Assembly (NCBI GenBank): GCA_000432575.1
Contig: HF996829.1
Span: forward strand, 70,210-134,209
Length of the DNA: 64,000 nucleotides
Direction: 5' to 3'
From: Clostridium sp. CAG:762
Lineage (GTDB): Bacteria; Bacillota_I; Bacilli_A; RF39; UBA660
Shown here: piece by piece, positions 44,721 through 52,226 of the stretch
Layout of the letters: every line of letters starts with the position of its first letter
Numbering within the stretch: the stretch's first letter is position 1
Notes under the pieces: generated by a model
The model's input: only the letters and a program-made list of their open reading frames with translations
Database searches by the model: none
What the model was told of the DNA's origin: nothing
Made by a program: the position numbers and the translations under genes

Positions 44721-45704
44721 ATGAATGTTATTATTGCTAATAAATACAAAGAAATGTTAGATAGTCTTGATATTGATGTAATAAAATCTATGGATGGTGA
44801 GTTTACTGTTGATGAGATAGTAGAAAGATTTTCAAACTTTTTCTTCCAGAGAATGATTCTTGATATTACTGCAGTGAAAGACTATAAGGATTTAAGAAAT
44901 ATCCAAAAATTATCCGTTAATTTAGATATGGATAAGGTTATATTGTTATTAGATGATTCTAGTGAGAGCAGTTCGGCTTTATATTTATCTAGATTGATTA
45001 GTATGGGAATATATAATTTTACTAGAAATAAAGAAGGTATATTATATTTACTTAATCATCCGAATAGTTATCGTGATGTGGCACATATTCATCAATTAGA
45101 AAATCTAACGGAACAAATTAACGATCGAGTTATTACTAAAAATATGAGAATACTTGGTATTAAGAATTTAACTGATCATGCTGGGGCGACAACATTTATT
45201 TATGTGTTAAAGAAACAATTAGAGTCATTTTATAATGTTGTTGCTATAGAGGTAGATAAACATGATTTTTCATTCTTTAATGATCAAAATATGTTATCAG
45301 TAAGTTCAGCTGATTTACCTAAAACACTTATGGAACATAATAGTGTTGATGTGATACTGATTGATTTAAATAATTATGAAAGTGAAAGTGTATGTAATGA
45401 TGTTTTATATTTACTTGAACCTTCTACTATTAAATTAAATAGATTAATTAGATTAAATAGAAAAGTATTTGGTAATATGGTTGGTAAGAAAATTATATTA
45501 AATAAGAGTTTGCTTGATTCTAAGGATGTTTTGGATTTTGAATATGAAGCTAAAACTAAGGTATTTTACAATATGCCACCTTTAGATGAAAGAAAAAACA
45601 ATGCAACTTTAGTTAATCCATTGTTATCTAGGCTTGGTTTTGTTAAACAAGTTAAGGAAACTAAGCAAAACGATGGTAAAATATTTGGTTTATTTAAATT
45701 TTAA
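44721..45704 (+). CDS. TadZ/CpaE-like pilus localisation protein
   Basis: 327 aa. The N-terminal receiver-like half (VILLLDDSSESSSALYLSRL) is followed by a ParA/MinD-type ATPase half. The P-loop position reads TDHAGATTFIYVL instead of KGGVGKTT, so the signature lysine is lost, as in some TadZ proteins. VVAIEVDKHDF and VDVILIDLNNY correspond to the switch strands. TadZ marks the pole or site of Tad assembly. AGGAGG precedes the ATG. Confidence 0.65.
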   Translation: MNVIIANKYKEMLDSLDIDVIKSMDGEFTVDEIVERFSNFFFQRMILDITAVKDYKDLRNIQKLSVNLDMDKVILLLDDSSESSSALYLSRLISMGIYNFTRNKEGILYLLNHPNSYRDVAHIHQLENLTEQINDRVITKNMRILGIKNLTDHAGATTFIYVLKKQLESFYNVVAIEVDKHDFSFFNDQNMLSVSSADLPKTLMEHNSVDVILIDLNNYESESVCNDVLYLLEPSTIKLNRLIRLNRKVFGNMVGKKIILNKSLLDSKDVLDFEYEAKTKVFYNMPPLDERKNNATLVNPLLSRLGFVKQVKETKQNDGKIFGLFKF

Positions 45705-45715
45705 TTAATCAAATA

Positions 45716-45744
45716 TTGACATATATTTGTAATTATTGTATTAT
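45716..45744 (+). promoter_or_regulatory. promoter for the small two-helix membrane protein
   Basis: TTGACA (45716-45721), 17-bp spacer, TATTAT (45739-45744), 28 bp before the ATG. It gives the last gene of the cluster its own transcription. Confidence 0.7.
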
Positions 45745-45771
45745 TATATTATAAATTAAGGAGGAAGAAAT

Positions 45772-46095
45772 ATGTTTAATATACTTGATTGTCCTGAAGG
45801 ATTGGAAACAATTATTGTTTTTATTAAAAAGGGTGTTATTCCAATAATACAAATTGGTATTCCAATAGTATTAATTATTTATGGAATGATAGACTTAGGT
45901 AAAGCTGTTGTTGCTGGTAAGGATGATGAAATTAAGAAAAATCAACAATTACTTGTTAAAAGAGCTATTAGTGCTGTAGCAGTTTTCTTTGTTGTAACAC
46001 TTGTTACTTTAATATTTGGTATATTTGCTAGTTCAGGTGTTGATGATGATGTATCTGGTACTGCTTCATGGCAAGAATGTTGGCAAGATGCTTAA
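45772..46095 (+). CDS. two-helix membrane protein, VirB2/TrbC-like topology
   Basis: 107 aa. Two membrane helices (VIPIIQIGIPIVLIIYGMID and AISAVAVFFVVTLVTLIFGI) are separated by a charged loop (GKAVVAGKDDEIKKNQQLLV), which is the topology of VirB2/TrbC pilins. The C-terminus is acidic with SWQECWQDA. No signal peptide is evident. AAGGAGG lies before the ATG and a terminator follows. It could be a second pilin-like subunit or a holin-like membrane protein; family not certain. Confidence 0.5.
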   Translation: MFNILDCPEGLETIIVFIKKGVIPIIQIGIPIVLIIYGMIDLGKAVVAGKDDEIKKNQQLLVKRAISAVAVFFVVTLVTLIFGIFASSGVDDDVSGTASWQECWQDA

Positions 46096-46116
46096 TAATT
46101 AATTAGATAGAATTAG

Positions 46117-46149
46117 AAGTCAAAATATTTATTTGTTTTGATTTTTTTT
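46117..46149 (+). terminator. intrinsic terminator closing the pilus cluster
   Basis: AGTCAAAA/TTTTGATT with a 10-nt loop, followed by a T-run. Confidence 0.65.
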
Positions 46150-46211
46150 CTTGTTATTTTTATTTTTTTGTTTTAAAATATAAATTAATTATTTTTTTTA
46201 GGAGGTTTGAT

Positions 46212-46907
46212 ATGAAAAAAAATATTGTTAAGAATATACCTAATGCATTAACAATTATTAGATTATTATCTTCTTTTATTTCTCCAGTTTTATTTATAAA
46301 TGGAAATATTATGGCTTGTATTTCTTTATATAGTTTAGGGATTATAACTGATTGTTTAGATGGTTACGTTGCTAGAAAGTTTGATGCTGTTAGTGAGTTA
46401 GGAAGAAAATTAGATGCTATTAGTGATAAAATATTTGTTTTATCAGTAATCACTTTAAGTATTATTATGGGGAATAGTATAATGCTTTTGCCACTTATTT
46501 TAGAAGGTTTAATTGCTTTTGTTAACATCGCTTTTAAATCTAAAGGTATTATATCTAAAACTAATAGAGTTGGTAAGTTTAAAACAGTTATTTTATTTCC
46601 TACAATTATATTTGGTTTAGTTATGACTAAGTTATATTCTTTAATTAATGTTTTTCTTCCTTTATTAATTTTATCTACGAGATTACAGCTTCAAGCTTTA
46701 GCTTCATATATTAATGAATATCAGTGTGAGTATGAAAAGAAAAAAGATAATAATTGTCAAGAAAATAAAATTGATAATGTAATGAATGAAGCTTATGATA
46801 GAGAAATTACTAAAGAGAAACTCATTAATTTAAAGAACGAGTTATTATATTATACTTGTAATGATATTGATATAAAATTGCCTAAAAGAAAAATTAAGTC
46901 TTTATAA
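46212..46907 (+). CDS. pgsA: CDP-alcohol phosphatidyltransferase, probable phosphatidylglycerophosphate synthase
   Basis: 231 aa. The full family signature DxxDGxxARxxxxxxxxGxxxDxxxD is present in DCLDGYVARKFDAVSELGRK followed by LDAISDK. Several membrane helices follow and a charged C-terminal tail of about 60 residues is longer than usual. It transfers a phosphatidyl group from CDP-diacylglycerol, most often to glycerol-3-phosphate. The acceptor is not fixed by sequence. AGGAGG precedes the ATG. Confidence 0.85.
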   Translation: MKKNIVKNIPNALTIIRLLSSFISPVLFINGNIMACISLYSLGIITDCLDGYVARKFDAVSELGRKLDAISDKIFVLSVITLSIIMGNSIMLLPLILEGLIAFVNIAFKSKGIISKTNRVGKFKTVILFPTIIFGLVMTKLYSLINVFLPLLILSTRLQLQALASYINEYQCEYEKKKDNNCQENKIDNVMNEAYDREITKEKLINLKNELLYYTCNDIDIKLPKRKIKSL

Positions 46908-47062
46908 CTTGATTTTTTTGTTTAATTTTACTATTTCTTTAGATTTGGTGAATTGATGATTGTAATAAAAAAAATTGATACGTTCTTTTAAATAGCATAT
47001 CAATTTAATGGATTAGATTAATAATTATATTAAAACATATTTTATGTTTTGGGCAAAAAAAA

Positions 47063-47139
47063 TGGTCGGGAAGACAGGATTTGAACCTGCAACCCCTTGG
47101 TCCCAAACCAAATGCTCTACCAAGTTGAGCCACTTCCCG
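47063..47139 (-). tRNA. tRNA-Pro (UGG)
   Basis: Full cloverleaf on the minus strand: acceptor CGGGAAG/CTTCCCG, D-arm GCTCAACTTGGTAGAGC, anticodon loop TTTGGGA (anticodon TGG), T-arm GCAGG-TTCAAAT-CCTGT, discriminator A and encoded CCA. 77 nt with CCA. Confidence 0.96.
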
Positions 47140-47143
47140 ATCA

Positions 47144-47220
47144 TGGTGGAGAATAAGGGATTCGAACCCTTGACCCCCTGCGTGCAAGGCAGATGCTCTA
47201 GCCAGCTGAGCTAATTCCCC
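47144..47220 (-). tRNA. tRNA-Ala (UGC)
   Basis: Minus strand cloverleaf: acceptor GGGGAAT/ATTCTCC with one G-T, D-arm GCTCAGCTGGCTAGAGC, anticodon loop CTTGCAC (anticodon TGC), T-arm AAGGG-TTCGAAT-CCCTT, discriminator A and encoded CCA. It lies 4 bp upstream of tRNA-Pro in the same transcript. Confidence 0.96.
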
Positions 47221-47233
47221 ATGACATAAATAG

Positions 47234-47262
47234 ATTATATACAAAAAAAATTTAATTGTCAA
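47234..47262 (-). promoter_or_regulatory. strong promoter for the tRNA pair
   Basis: On the minus strand TTGACA (47257-47262), 17-bp spacer, TATAAT (47234-47239), both perfect consensus, 14 bp before the tRNA-Ala 5' end. A second TTGACA sits just upstream. Confidence 0.85.
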
Positions 47263-47356
47263 CACATTTTGTCAAACTTTTTTCTTTTTTTTTATGTAAA
47301 ATTACTTGTCATTTATATCTTGTGTTGGTATAATTAGATAGACGAGGTGAATAGAA

Positions 47357-47806
47357 ATGGAAGAATATAGAGTTACGACTCATAGTGAAGAAGAAACTGT
47401 ACAAATAGCACAAAATTTAGAATCGGAGAAATTCCCTAATATGATTATTACTTTAAGTGGTGATTTGGGAAGTGGAAAGACTGTATTTACTAAAGGTATT
47501 GCTCATGGACTTGGTATTGATGGCATTACTTCTCCAACATTTAATATTATTAAGGAATACGATGGTGAGTTACCTTTGTATCATATGGATGTATATAGGT
47601 TAGAAGGCAATATTGATAATATTGGTTTGACTGATTATTTTACTAAAGGTGGAGTGGTTGTAATCGAATGGGCAGATATGATTAAAGAATATTTGCCTAA
47701 AGATAGGTTGGATATAAAAATTAAAATAGTAGATGAAAATACTAGAGTATTAATATTTACTCCTCATGGTGAAAAATATGAAAATCTTTGTGAGGCTTGT
47801 TTATGA
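47357..47806 (+). CDS. tsaE: tRNA t6A biosynthesis ATPase TsaE
   Basis: 149 aa. P-loop SGDLGSGKTVFTKGIAHGLG, then TSPTFNIIKEYDG and YHMDVYRLEG are signature blocks. TsaE drives the TsaB-TsaD complex that adds threonylcarbamoyl to A37 of ANN-decoding tRNAs. It starts the operon behind GAGGTG and overlaps tsaB by 4 nt (ATGA). Its TGA stop shows that TGA is a stop in this organism. Confidence 0.95.
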   Translation: MEEYRVTTHSEEETVQIAQNLESEKFPNMIITLSGDLGSGKTVFTKGIAHGLGIDGITSPTFNIIKEYDGELPLYHMDVYRLEGNIDNIGLTDYFTKGGVVVIEWADMIKEYLPKDRLDIKIKIVDENTRVLIFTPHGEKYENLCEACL

Positions 47807-48444
47807 AAATATTATTTATAGATACATCCTTAAAAGATGTATCTATTGCTACTTATGAGAGTAGCAAACTATTAAGTGTGATAAGTGAGTGTATTCCTAA
47901 TATGCATTCAATATATACTATTCCATATATAGATAGATGTTTAACAGAATCTAAAATAGATAAAAAAGAAGTAGAAAAAATAATTGTTATAAATGGTCCT
48001 GGTTCTTTTACAGGTATTAGAATTGGTTTAACTATAGCTAAAGTATATAGTTATATTTTAAATATTAATGTTGTTTGTGTATCTTCATTAAAGGCATTAG
48101 CTCTTTCTACGAGTGGTGAAATTATTATATCAGTATTAAATGCTAGAAATGATAATTATTATGTTGGTATTTATGATAAGTATTATAATAATATAGATAA
48201 AGAATGTTTTATGAATAAAGAAGAACTTATTAGTTTAATTAGCAAATATGATTGTGTTAAACTTGTAAGCAATGAAGAGATTAATATTGATGGTTATATT
48301 GTGAATACTGTAAAGTTAGATATTTTAAATATAATTAATTATTATAAAGATGATGTTGGTGTGAATAATTTTTTAGTTAAACCTAATTATTTAAAAAAGC
48401 CTGAAGCCGAGGAAAAGAAAGAAAATGATAAGAGAAATAAGTGA
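47803..48444 (+). CDS. tsaB: tRNA t6A biosynthesis protein TsaB
   Basis: 213 aa from MKILFIDTS. The ASKHA-fold N-terminus and GPGSFTGIRIGLTIAKVY are typical. TsaB is the inactive-domain scaffold that dimerises with TsaD. It starts within the tsaE stop and overlaps rimI by 20 nt. Confidence 0.92.
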   Translation: MKILFIDTSLKDVSIATYESSKLLSVISECIPNMHSIYTIPYIDRCLTESKIDKKEVEKIIVINGPGSFTGIRIGLTIAKVYSYILNINVVCVSSLKALALSTSGEIIISVLNARNDNYYVGIYDKYYNNIDKECFMNKEELISLISKYDCVKLVSNEEINIDGYIVNTVKLDILNIINYYKDDVGVNNFLVKPNYLKKPEAEEKKENDKRNK

Positions 48445-48778
48445 TAATAAAGATAATCCTTTTTATCATAAGGTAGAATATGTTATTAATAATGAAGTAG
48501 TAGGTTATTTGGAATATGCTTTATTGTATGAAAGAATAGAAATTGAAAATATTTTTGTTTTAGAAAATTATAGATGTAATGGTGTTGGTTCTAAATTAAT
48601 GGAATATTTAATTAATACTTGTTATGATAAAAAGTTAATAAATATTACTTTAGAAGTGAGAAAAAGTAATAGTATAGCTATTTCTTTATATAAGAAGTAT
48701 GGTTTTAACAAAGTTGGAGTAAGGCATAATTATTATGGTAATGAGGATGGTTTGCTTATGGAAAAGAAGGTGTTATAG
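48425..48778 (+). CDS. rimI: GNAT acetyltransferase, RimI-type
   Basis: 117 aa, short for RimI (about 150): the helices usually before the first core strand are nearly absent, and the protein goes from MIREISD directly to VEYVINNEVVGYLEYAL. The acetyl-CoA motif is NYRCNGVGSKLMEYL, and SNSIAISLYKKYGFNKVGVR is the usual C-terminal block. Position between tsaB and tsaD is the standard RimI place; it acetylates ribosomal protein S18 in other species. An upstream extension would lie within tsaB. Confidence 0.82.
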   Translation: MIREISDNKDNPFYHKVEYVINNEVVGYLEYALLYERIEIENIFVLENYRCNGVGSKLMEYLINTCYDKKLINITLEVRKSNSIAISLYKKYGFNKVGVRHNYYGNEDGLLMEKKVL

Positions 48779-49785
48779 TGAAGAATATATATTGTTTGGC
48801 TATTGAATCATCATGCGATGAAACTAGTATGAGTATTATAAAAAATGGTACTTATGAAGTGGCTACTGTAGTGTTGTCTCAAATAGATATTCATGCTTTA
48901 TATGGTGGAGTTGTGCCTGAAATTGCTAGTCGGAGTCATTTAGAGAATATTACTATTGTATTAGATGAGATTTTAAAAAAAGCTAAGATGAGTCTTGGAG
49001 ATATTGATATTATTGGAGTTACATATGGGCCTGGACTTATTGGCTCACTACTGGTTGGTTTAGAATGTGCTAAGACAATTTCTTTAGTAACTGGGAAACC
49101 TTTAGTACCAGTGCATCATATTGCTGGTCATATTTATGCTAATAATTTGGAAAAAAGATTAGAATTTCCACTTATAGCTCTTGTAGTAAGTGGTGGTCAT
49201 ACTGATTTGATTTATATGGATAAAGATTATTCTTTTAAAAAAATTGGTTCTACTTTAGATGATGCCGTAGGAGAAGCATATGACAAGGTTGCTAAGATAT
49301 TAGGTTTGGAATATCCTGGTGGTCCTAGAATAGATAAATTAGCTAAAATAGGCAAAGATAATTATAATTTACCATATCCACTCGATGATGATAGTTATAA
49401 TTTTAGTTTTAGTGGAATTAAGAGTGCAACTTTAAATTTGGTACATAATGAGAAACAAAGAGGTAATAAGATTATCATAGAAGATGTGGCTTGTAGTTTT
49501 CAAAATAGGGTTGTAACTGTTATTGCTAAAAAAACATTTAAGGCAATTAAAGAATATCACGTTAATAATTTAATTGTCGCTGGTGGTGTTGCGGCAAATA
49601 CTGGCTTACGCGAAAAATTAAGTGAGTTGGCTCATGAAAATAATGTAAATTTATCAATTCCTAGAATTAATTATTGTACTGATAATGCGGCAATGATAGG
49701 GGCTGCTGCTTATTATGCTTATCAAAATGGAATTATAAGTGATTTGTATTTAAATGCTAAGGCAGTTACTGATTTATATAATTAG
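48778..49785 (+). CDS. tsaD: tRNA N6-threonylcarbamoyladenosine transferase TsaD
   Basis: 335 aa starting at GTG, which shares one base with the rimI stop. ESSCDETS, HHIAGHIYAN (metal-binding HxxxH), LVVSGGHTDLIYMD and the C-terminal CTDNAAMIGAAAY are all in place. It is the catalytic subunit of the t6A complex with TsaB and TsaE of the same operon. Confidence 0.96.
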   Translation: MKNIYCLAIESSCDETSMSIIKNGTYEVATVVLSQIDIHALYGGVVPEIASRSHLENITIVLDEILKKAKMSLGDIDIIGVTYGPGLIGSLLVGLECAKTISLVTGKPLVPVHHIAGHIYANNLEKRLEFPLIALVVSGGHTDLIYMDKDYSFKKIGSTLDDAVGEAYDKVAKILGLEYPGGPRIDKLAKIGKDNYNLPYPLDDDSYNFSFSGIKSATLNLVHNEKQRGNKIIIEDVACSFQNRVVTVIAKKTFKAIKEYHVNNLIVAGGVAANTGLREKLSELAHENNVNLSIPRINYCTDNAAMIGAAAYYAYQNGIISDLYLNAKAVTDLYN

Positions 49786-49793
49786 GAGGTTTT

Positions 49794-50756
49794 ATGGGAA
49801 TACTAAATAAAATAAAAAATATTTTTACTAAATCTAGTGATGTAGAAGTATATGATAAAGGTTTAGAGAAAACTAGGCATGAATTTGTATCTAAATTAGG
49901 TAATTTAAGTAAGAAGTATAAGTTTGTTAATGATGATTATTTTGAGGAATTGGAAGATATTTTAATTATGGCGGATATTGGAGTTAATACGGTTTTAAAA
50001 TTTGTTGATTCACTTAAAAAAAGAGTTAAACAAGAAAATATTAAGGATACTGATTATTTAAAGGAAATTATTGTTGATGAACTATTTATTATGTATGTAA
50101 GTGGTAGTATAGTTGATTCTAAGATTCATGAAAGTAATAGGGGACCGACAGTTATATTATTTGTAGGCGTTAATGGTGTTGGAAAGACAACTACAATTGG
50201 GAAAATTGCTTATAAATATAAACAAAATGGTAAGAAGGTTATGTTAATTGCAGGAGATACTTTTCGTGCTGGAGCTTGTGAGCAACTAGAAGAATGGGCT
50301 AATCGTACAGGAGTAACCGTAGTAACTAATAATTCTAATGATCCTTCTAGTGTGATATTCGATGGTTTAGATAAAGCAATATTAGAAAATTATGATATTG
50401 TTTTAATTGATACAGCAGGAAGGTTGCAAAATAAGGTTAATTTAATGCAAGAACTTGCTAAAATTAATAAAGTAATTAAGAGCAAGATAGAAGATGCTCC
50501 TCATGAAACTTTATTAGTAATAGATGCTACAACTGGACAAAATGGTATTAGTCAGGCAAAATCATTTAAGGAAATTACTGATATTACAGGTCTTGTTTTA
50601 ACTAAGTTAGATGGTACCGCTAAAGGGGGGATTGTTTTAGCAATTAAGGAAGAGGTTAATATTCCAGTTAAGTTTGTTGGTTTGGGAGAAAAGGAAACAG
50701 ATTTAGAAGCATTTGATATTGAAAAATATATATATGGTTTATTTAAAGATTTGTAG
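49794..50756 (+). CDS. ftsY: signal recognition particle receptor FtsY
   Basis: 320 aa. Short acidic-free A region, N domain (about 20-100), then the G domain: GVNGVGKTTTIGKIAYKY, DTFRAGACEQLEEW, LIDTAGRLQNK, TKLDGTAKGG and VGLGEKETDLEAF. It receives SRP-ribosome complexes at the membrane. AGGAGG precedes the ATG; ylxM follows after 9 bp. ffh is not in the window. Confidence 0.96.
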   Translation: MGILNKIKNIFTKSSDVEVYDKGLEKTRHEFVSKLGNLSKKYKFVNDDYFEELEDILIMADIGVNTVLKFVDSLKKRVKQENIKDTDYLKEIIVDELFIMYVSGSIVDSKIHESNRGPTVILFVGVNGVGKTTTIGKIAYKYKQNGKKVMLIAGDTFRAGACEQLEEWANRTGVTVVTNNSNDPSSVIFDGLDKAILENYDIVLIDTAGRLQNKVNLMQELAKINKVIKSKIEDAPHETLLVIDATTGQNGISQAKSFKEITDITGLVLTKLDGTAKGGIVLAIKEEVNIPVKFVGLGEKETDLEAFDIEKYIYGLFKDL

Positions 50757-50765
50757 AGGTTTTTC

Positions 50766-51059
50766 ATGGAAAGAAGAGAATATTTAATTATTTTATATGA
50801 TTTTTATGGCAATTTGTTTAATGAAGTACAAAAAACTTATTTTGAGGAATATTATTTCAATAATTTATCTTTGGGAGAAATAAGTGAGAATTATGATATT
50901 AGTAGAAATGCTATACATAAAACACTTAAGCAGATGCAAGAGAAGTTATTATATTATGAAGATAGTTTAAATTTATATCATAAATATATGGAACTTAAAA
51001 ATATTATTGAAAAAATAAGTGATAAAGATATACAAAATAAGTTAAAAGATTTGTTTTAA
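50766..51059 (+). CDS. ylxM: YlxM family SRP-associated HTH protein
   Basis: 97 aa, UPF0122. The sigma-70 region 4-like helix-turn-helix is seen in YYFNNLSLGEISENYDISRN, then AIHKTLKQMQEKL. In many Firmicutes it sits between ftsY and ffh; here it follows ftsY but ffh is missing next to it. GAGG precedes the ATG. Confidence 0.9.
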   Translation: MERREYLIILYDFYGNLFNEVQKTYFEEYYFNNLSLGEISENYDISRNAIHKTLKQMQEKLLYYEDSLNLYHKYMELKNIIEKISDKDIQNKLKDLF

Positions 51060-51098
51060 TTAGTAAATTAGTTTATAATTATATTAAGGAGAGTTGTT

Positions 51099-52019
51099 AT
51101 GATAGAAGAAAATAGTATATTAAAAAGATATGCAGATAATTTAACGGAAGCAGAATATATTACTGATCCCGCTATAGCTAGGGATAAAGAGATTAAAGAG
51201 GTTATATTAGTATTATTAACTCCTGAAAAATCCGCTGTTTTAGTAGGTAAACCTGGTATTGGCAAGACGGCTATTGTTGAGGGTTTAGCGTATCGTATTC
51301 AAAGAAATGATGTACCTGATGCTTTGAAAGGATATCGTATTTTTAGGGTTAATACGACAGCTTTACTTGGTAATGATGGTGGAGAGAATAGAGTATTAAA
51401 ATTAGTTCAGGAACTTAAGAGTCAAGAAAAAATTATTCTTTTTATTGATGAGATACATACTTTAATTGGTAATGATGCTCAAGGAGCACTGGACCTTGCT
51501 AATATGTTTAAAGAAGGTTTAAGTCGTGGTACAATAAAGATGATTGGGGCCACTACTACATATGAATATGAAACATATATTTTGACTGATAAGGCTTTTG
51601 TTAGAAGATTTGAAAAAGTCGATGTTGAAGAACCTACACAAGAGATGTGTGTCCAAATATTACTTAAAACATTACCTAAATTAGAGCATCAAACTGGAGC
51701 TAAATTAAATTATACTGATTTTATTAAAGAAAATATAATGAAATTTATTGTTAATATGACTAGTGAATATAAAAGGGTATATGAAATATCTTCAAGATAT
51801 CCTGATATTTGTCTAGTTATACTTAGACAAGCTTTTAGTAATTGTATTTATGATAATCAAACCAATGTAACTTTTAAGCATATTTATGATGCAATTAGAT
51901 TTTCTAAAGCAGTATATCCTGATGTTATAAAAAAAGAATTAGTAGTATTTAAGGAAAAATTTAAAGATGAATTAAAGGAAGAGAATGTTGTTGTTGATAT
52001 AGATAATTACTTAAAATAA
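51099..52019 (+). CDS. single-domain Clp/Hsp100-like AAA+ ATPase
   Basis: 306 aa, equal to the first nucleotide-binding domain of ClpB/ClpC and nothing else. Blocks: DPAIARDKEI (DPVIGRDxEI), VGKPGIGKTAIVEGLAYRI (Walker A), ILFIDEIHTLIG (Walker B), MIGATTTYEYETYI and AFVRRFEKVDVEEP with the arginine finger. The Clp N-domain, middle domain and second ATPase are absent. AAGGAG precedes the ATG. It follows ylxM and is closed by a terminator. It may be a stand-alone remodeller; partner unknown. Confidence 0.8.
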   Translation: MIEENSILKRYADNLTEAEYITDPAIARDKEIKEVILVLLTPEKSAVLVGKPGIGKTAIVEGLAYRIQRNDVPDALKGYRIFRVNTTALLGNDGGENRVLKLVQELKSQEKIILFIDEIHTLIGNDAQGALDLANMFKEGLSRGTIKMIGATTTYEYETYILTDKAFVRRFEKVDVEEPTQEMCVQILLKTLPKLEHQTGAKLNYTDFIKENIMKFIVNMTSEYKRVYEISSRYPDICLVILRQAFSNCIYDNQTNVTFKHIYDAIRFSKAVYPDVIKKELVVFKEKFKDELKEENVVVDIDNYLK

Positions 52020-52100
52020 ATATAATTAAGCATAAAAATTTTAATTGTTGCCATAATTAAAAGTAAGAAACTTTTAAAGGCAAATAAAAAATTAGATTTA

Positions 52101-52133
52101 GTGTAGGAATCGTGTTATTGCCTACACTTTTTC
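52101..52133 (+). terminator. intrinsic terminator
   Basis: GTGTAGG/CCTACAC, a 7-bp stem with 13-nt loop, then TTTTTC. A second, weaker nested hairpin (TTGCC...GGCAA around 52045-52084) lies just before. Confidence 0.75.
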
Positions 52134-52172
52134 TTTGGAATTTGTCAATTATTAAAAAATAATTATTTACAT

Positions 52173-52201
52173 TTTACATTGTATTAAAATTATTATATAA
52201 T
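52173..52201 (+). promoter_or_regulatory. promoter for sufB and the amidase gene
   Basis: TTTACA (52173-52178), 17-bp spacer, TATAAT (52196-52201), 25 bp before the sufB ATG. Confidence 0.75.
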
Positions 52202-52226
52202 AGTATTCAAGCAAAGGTGATTTTAC

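Noticed and set aside
47005..47265. 86-codon open frame on the minus strand
   Set aside because: It runs through both tRNA genes and has no ribosome binding site; the tRNAs explain the sequence.
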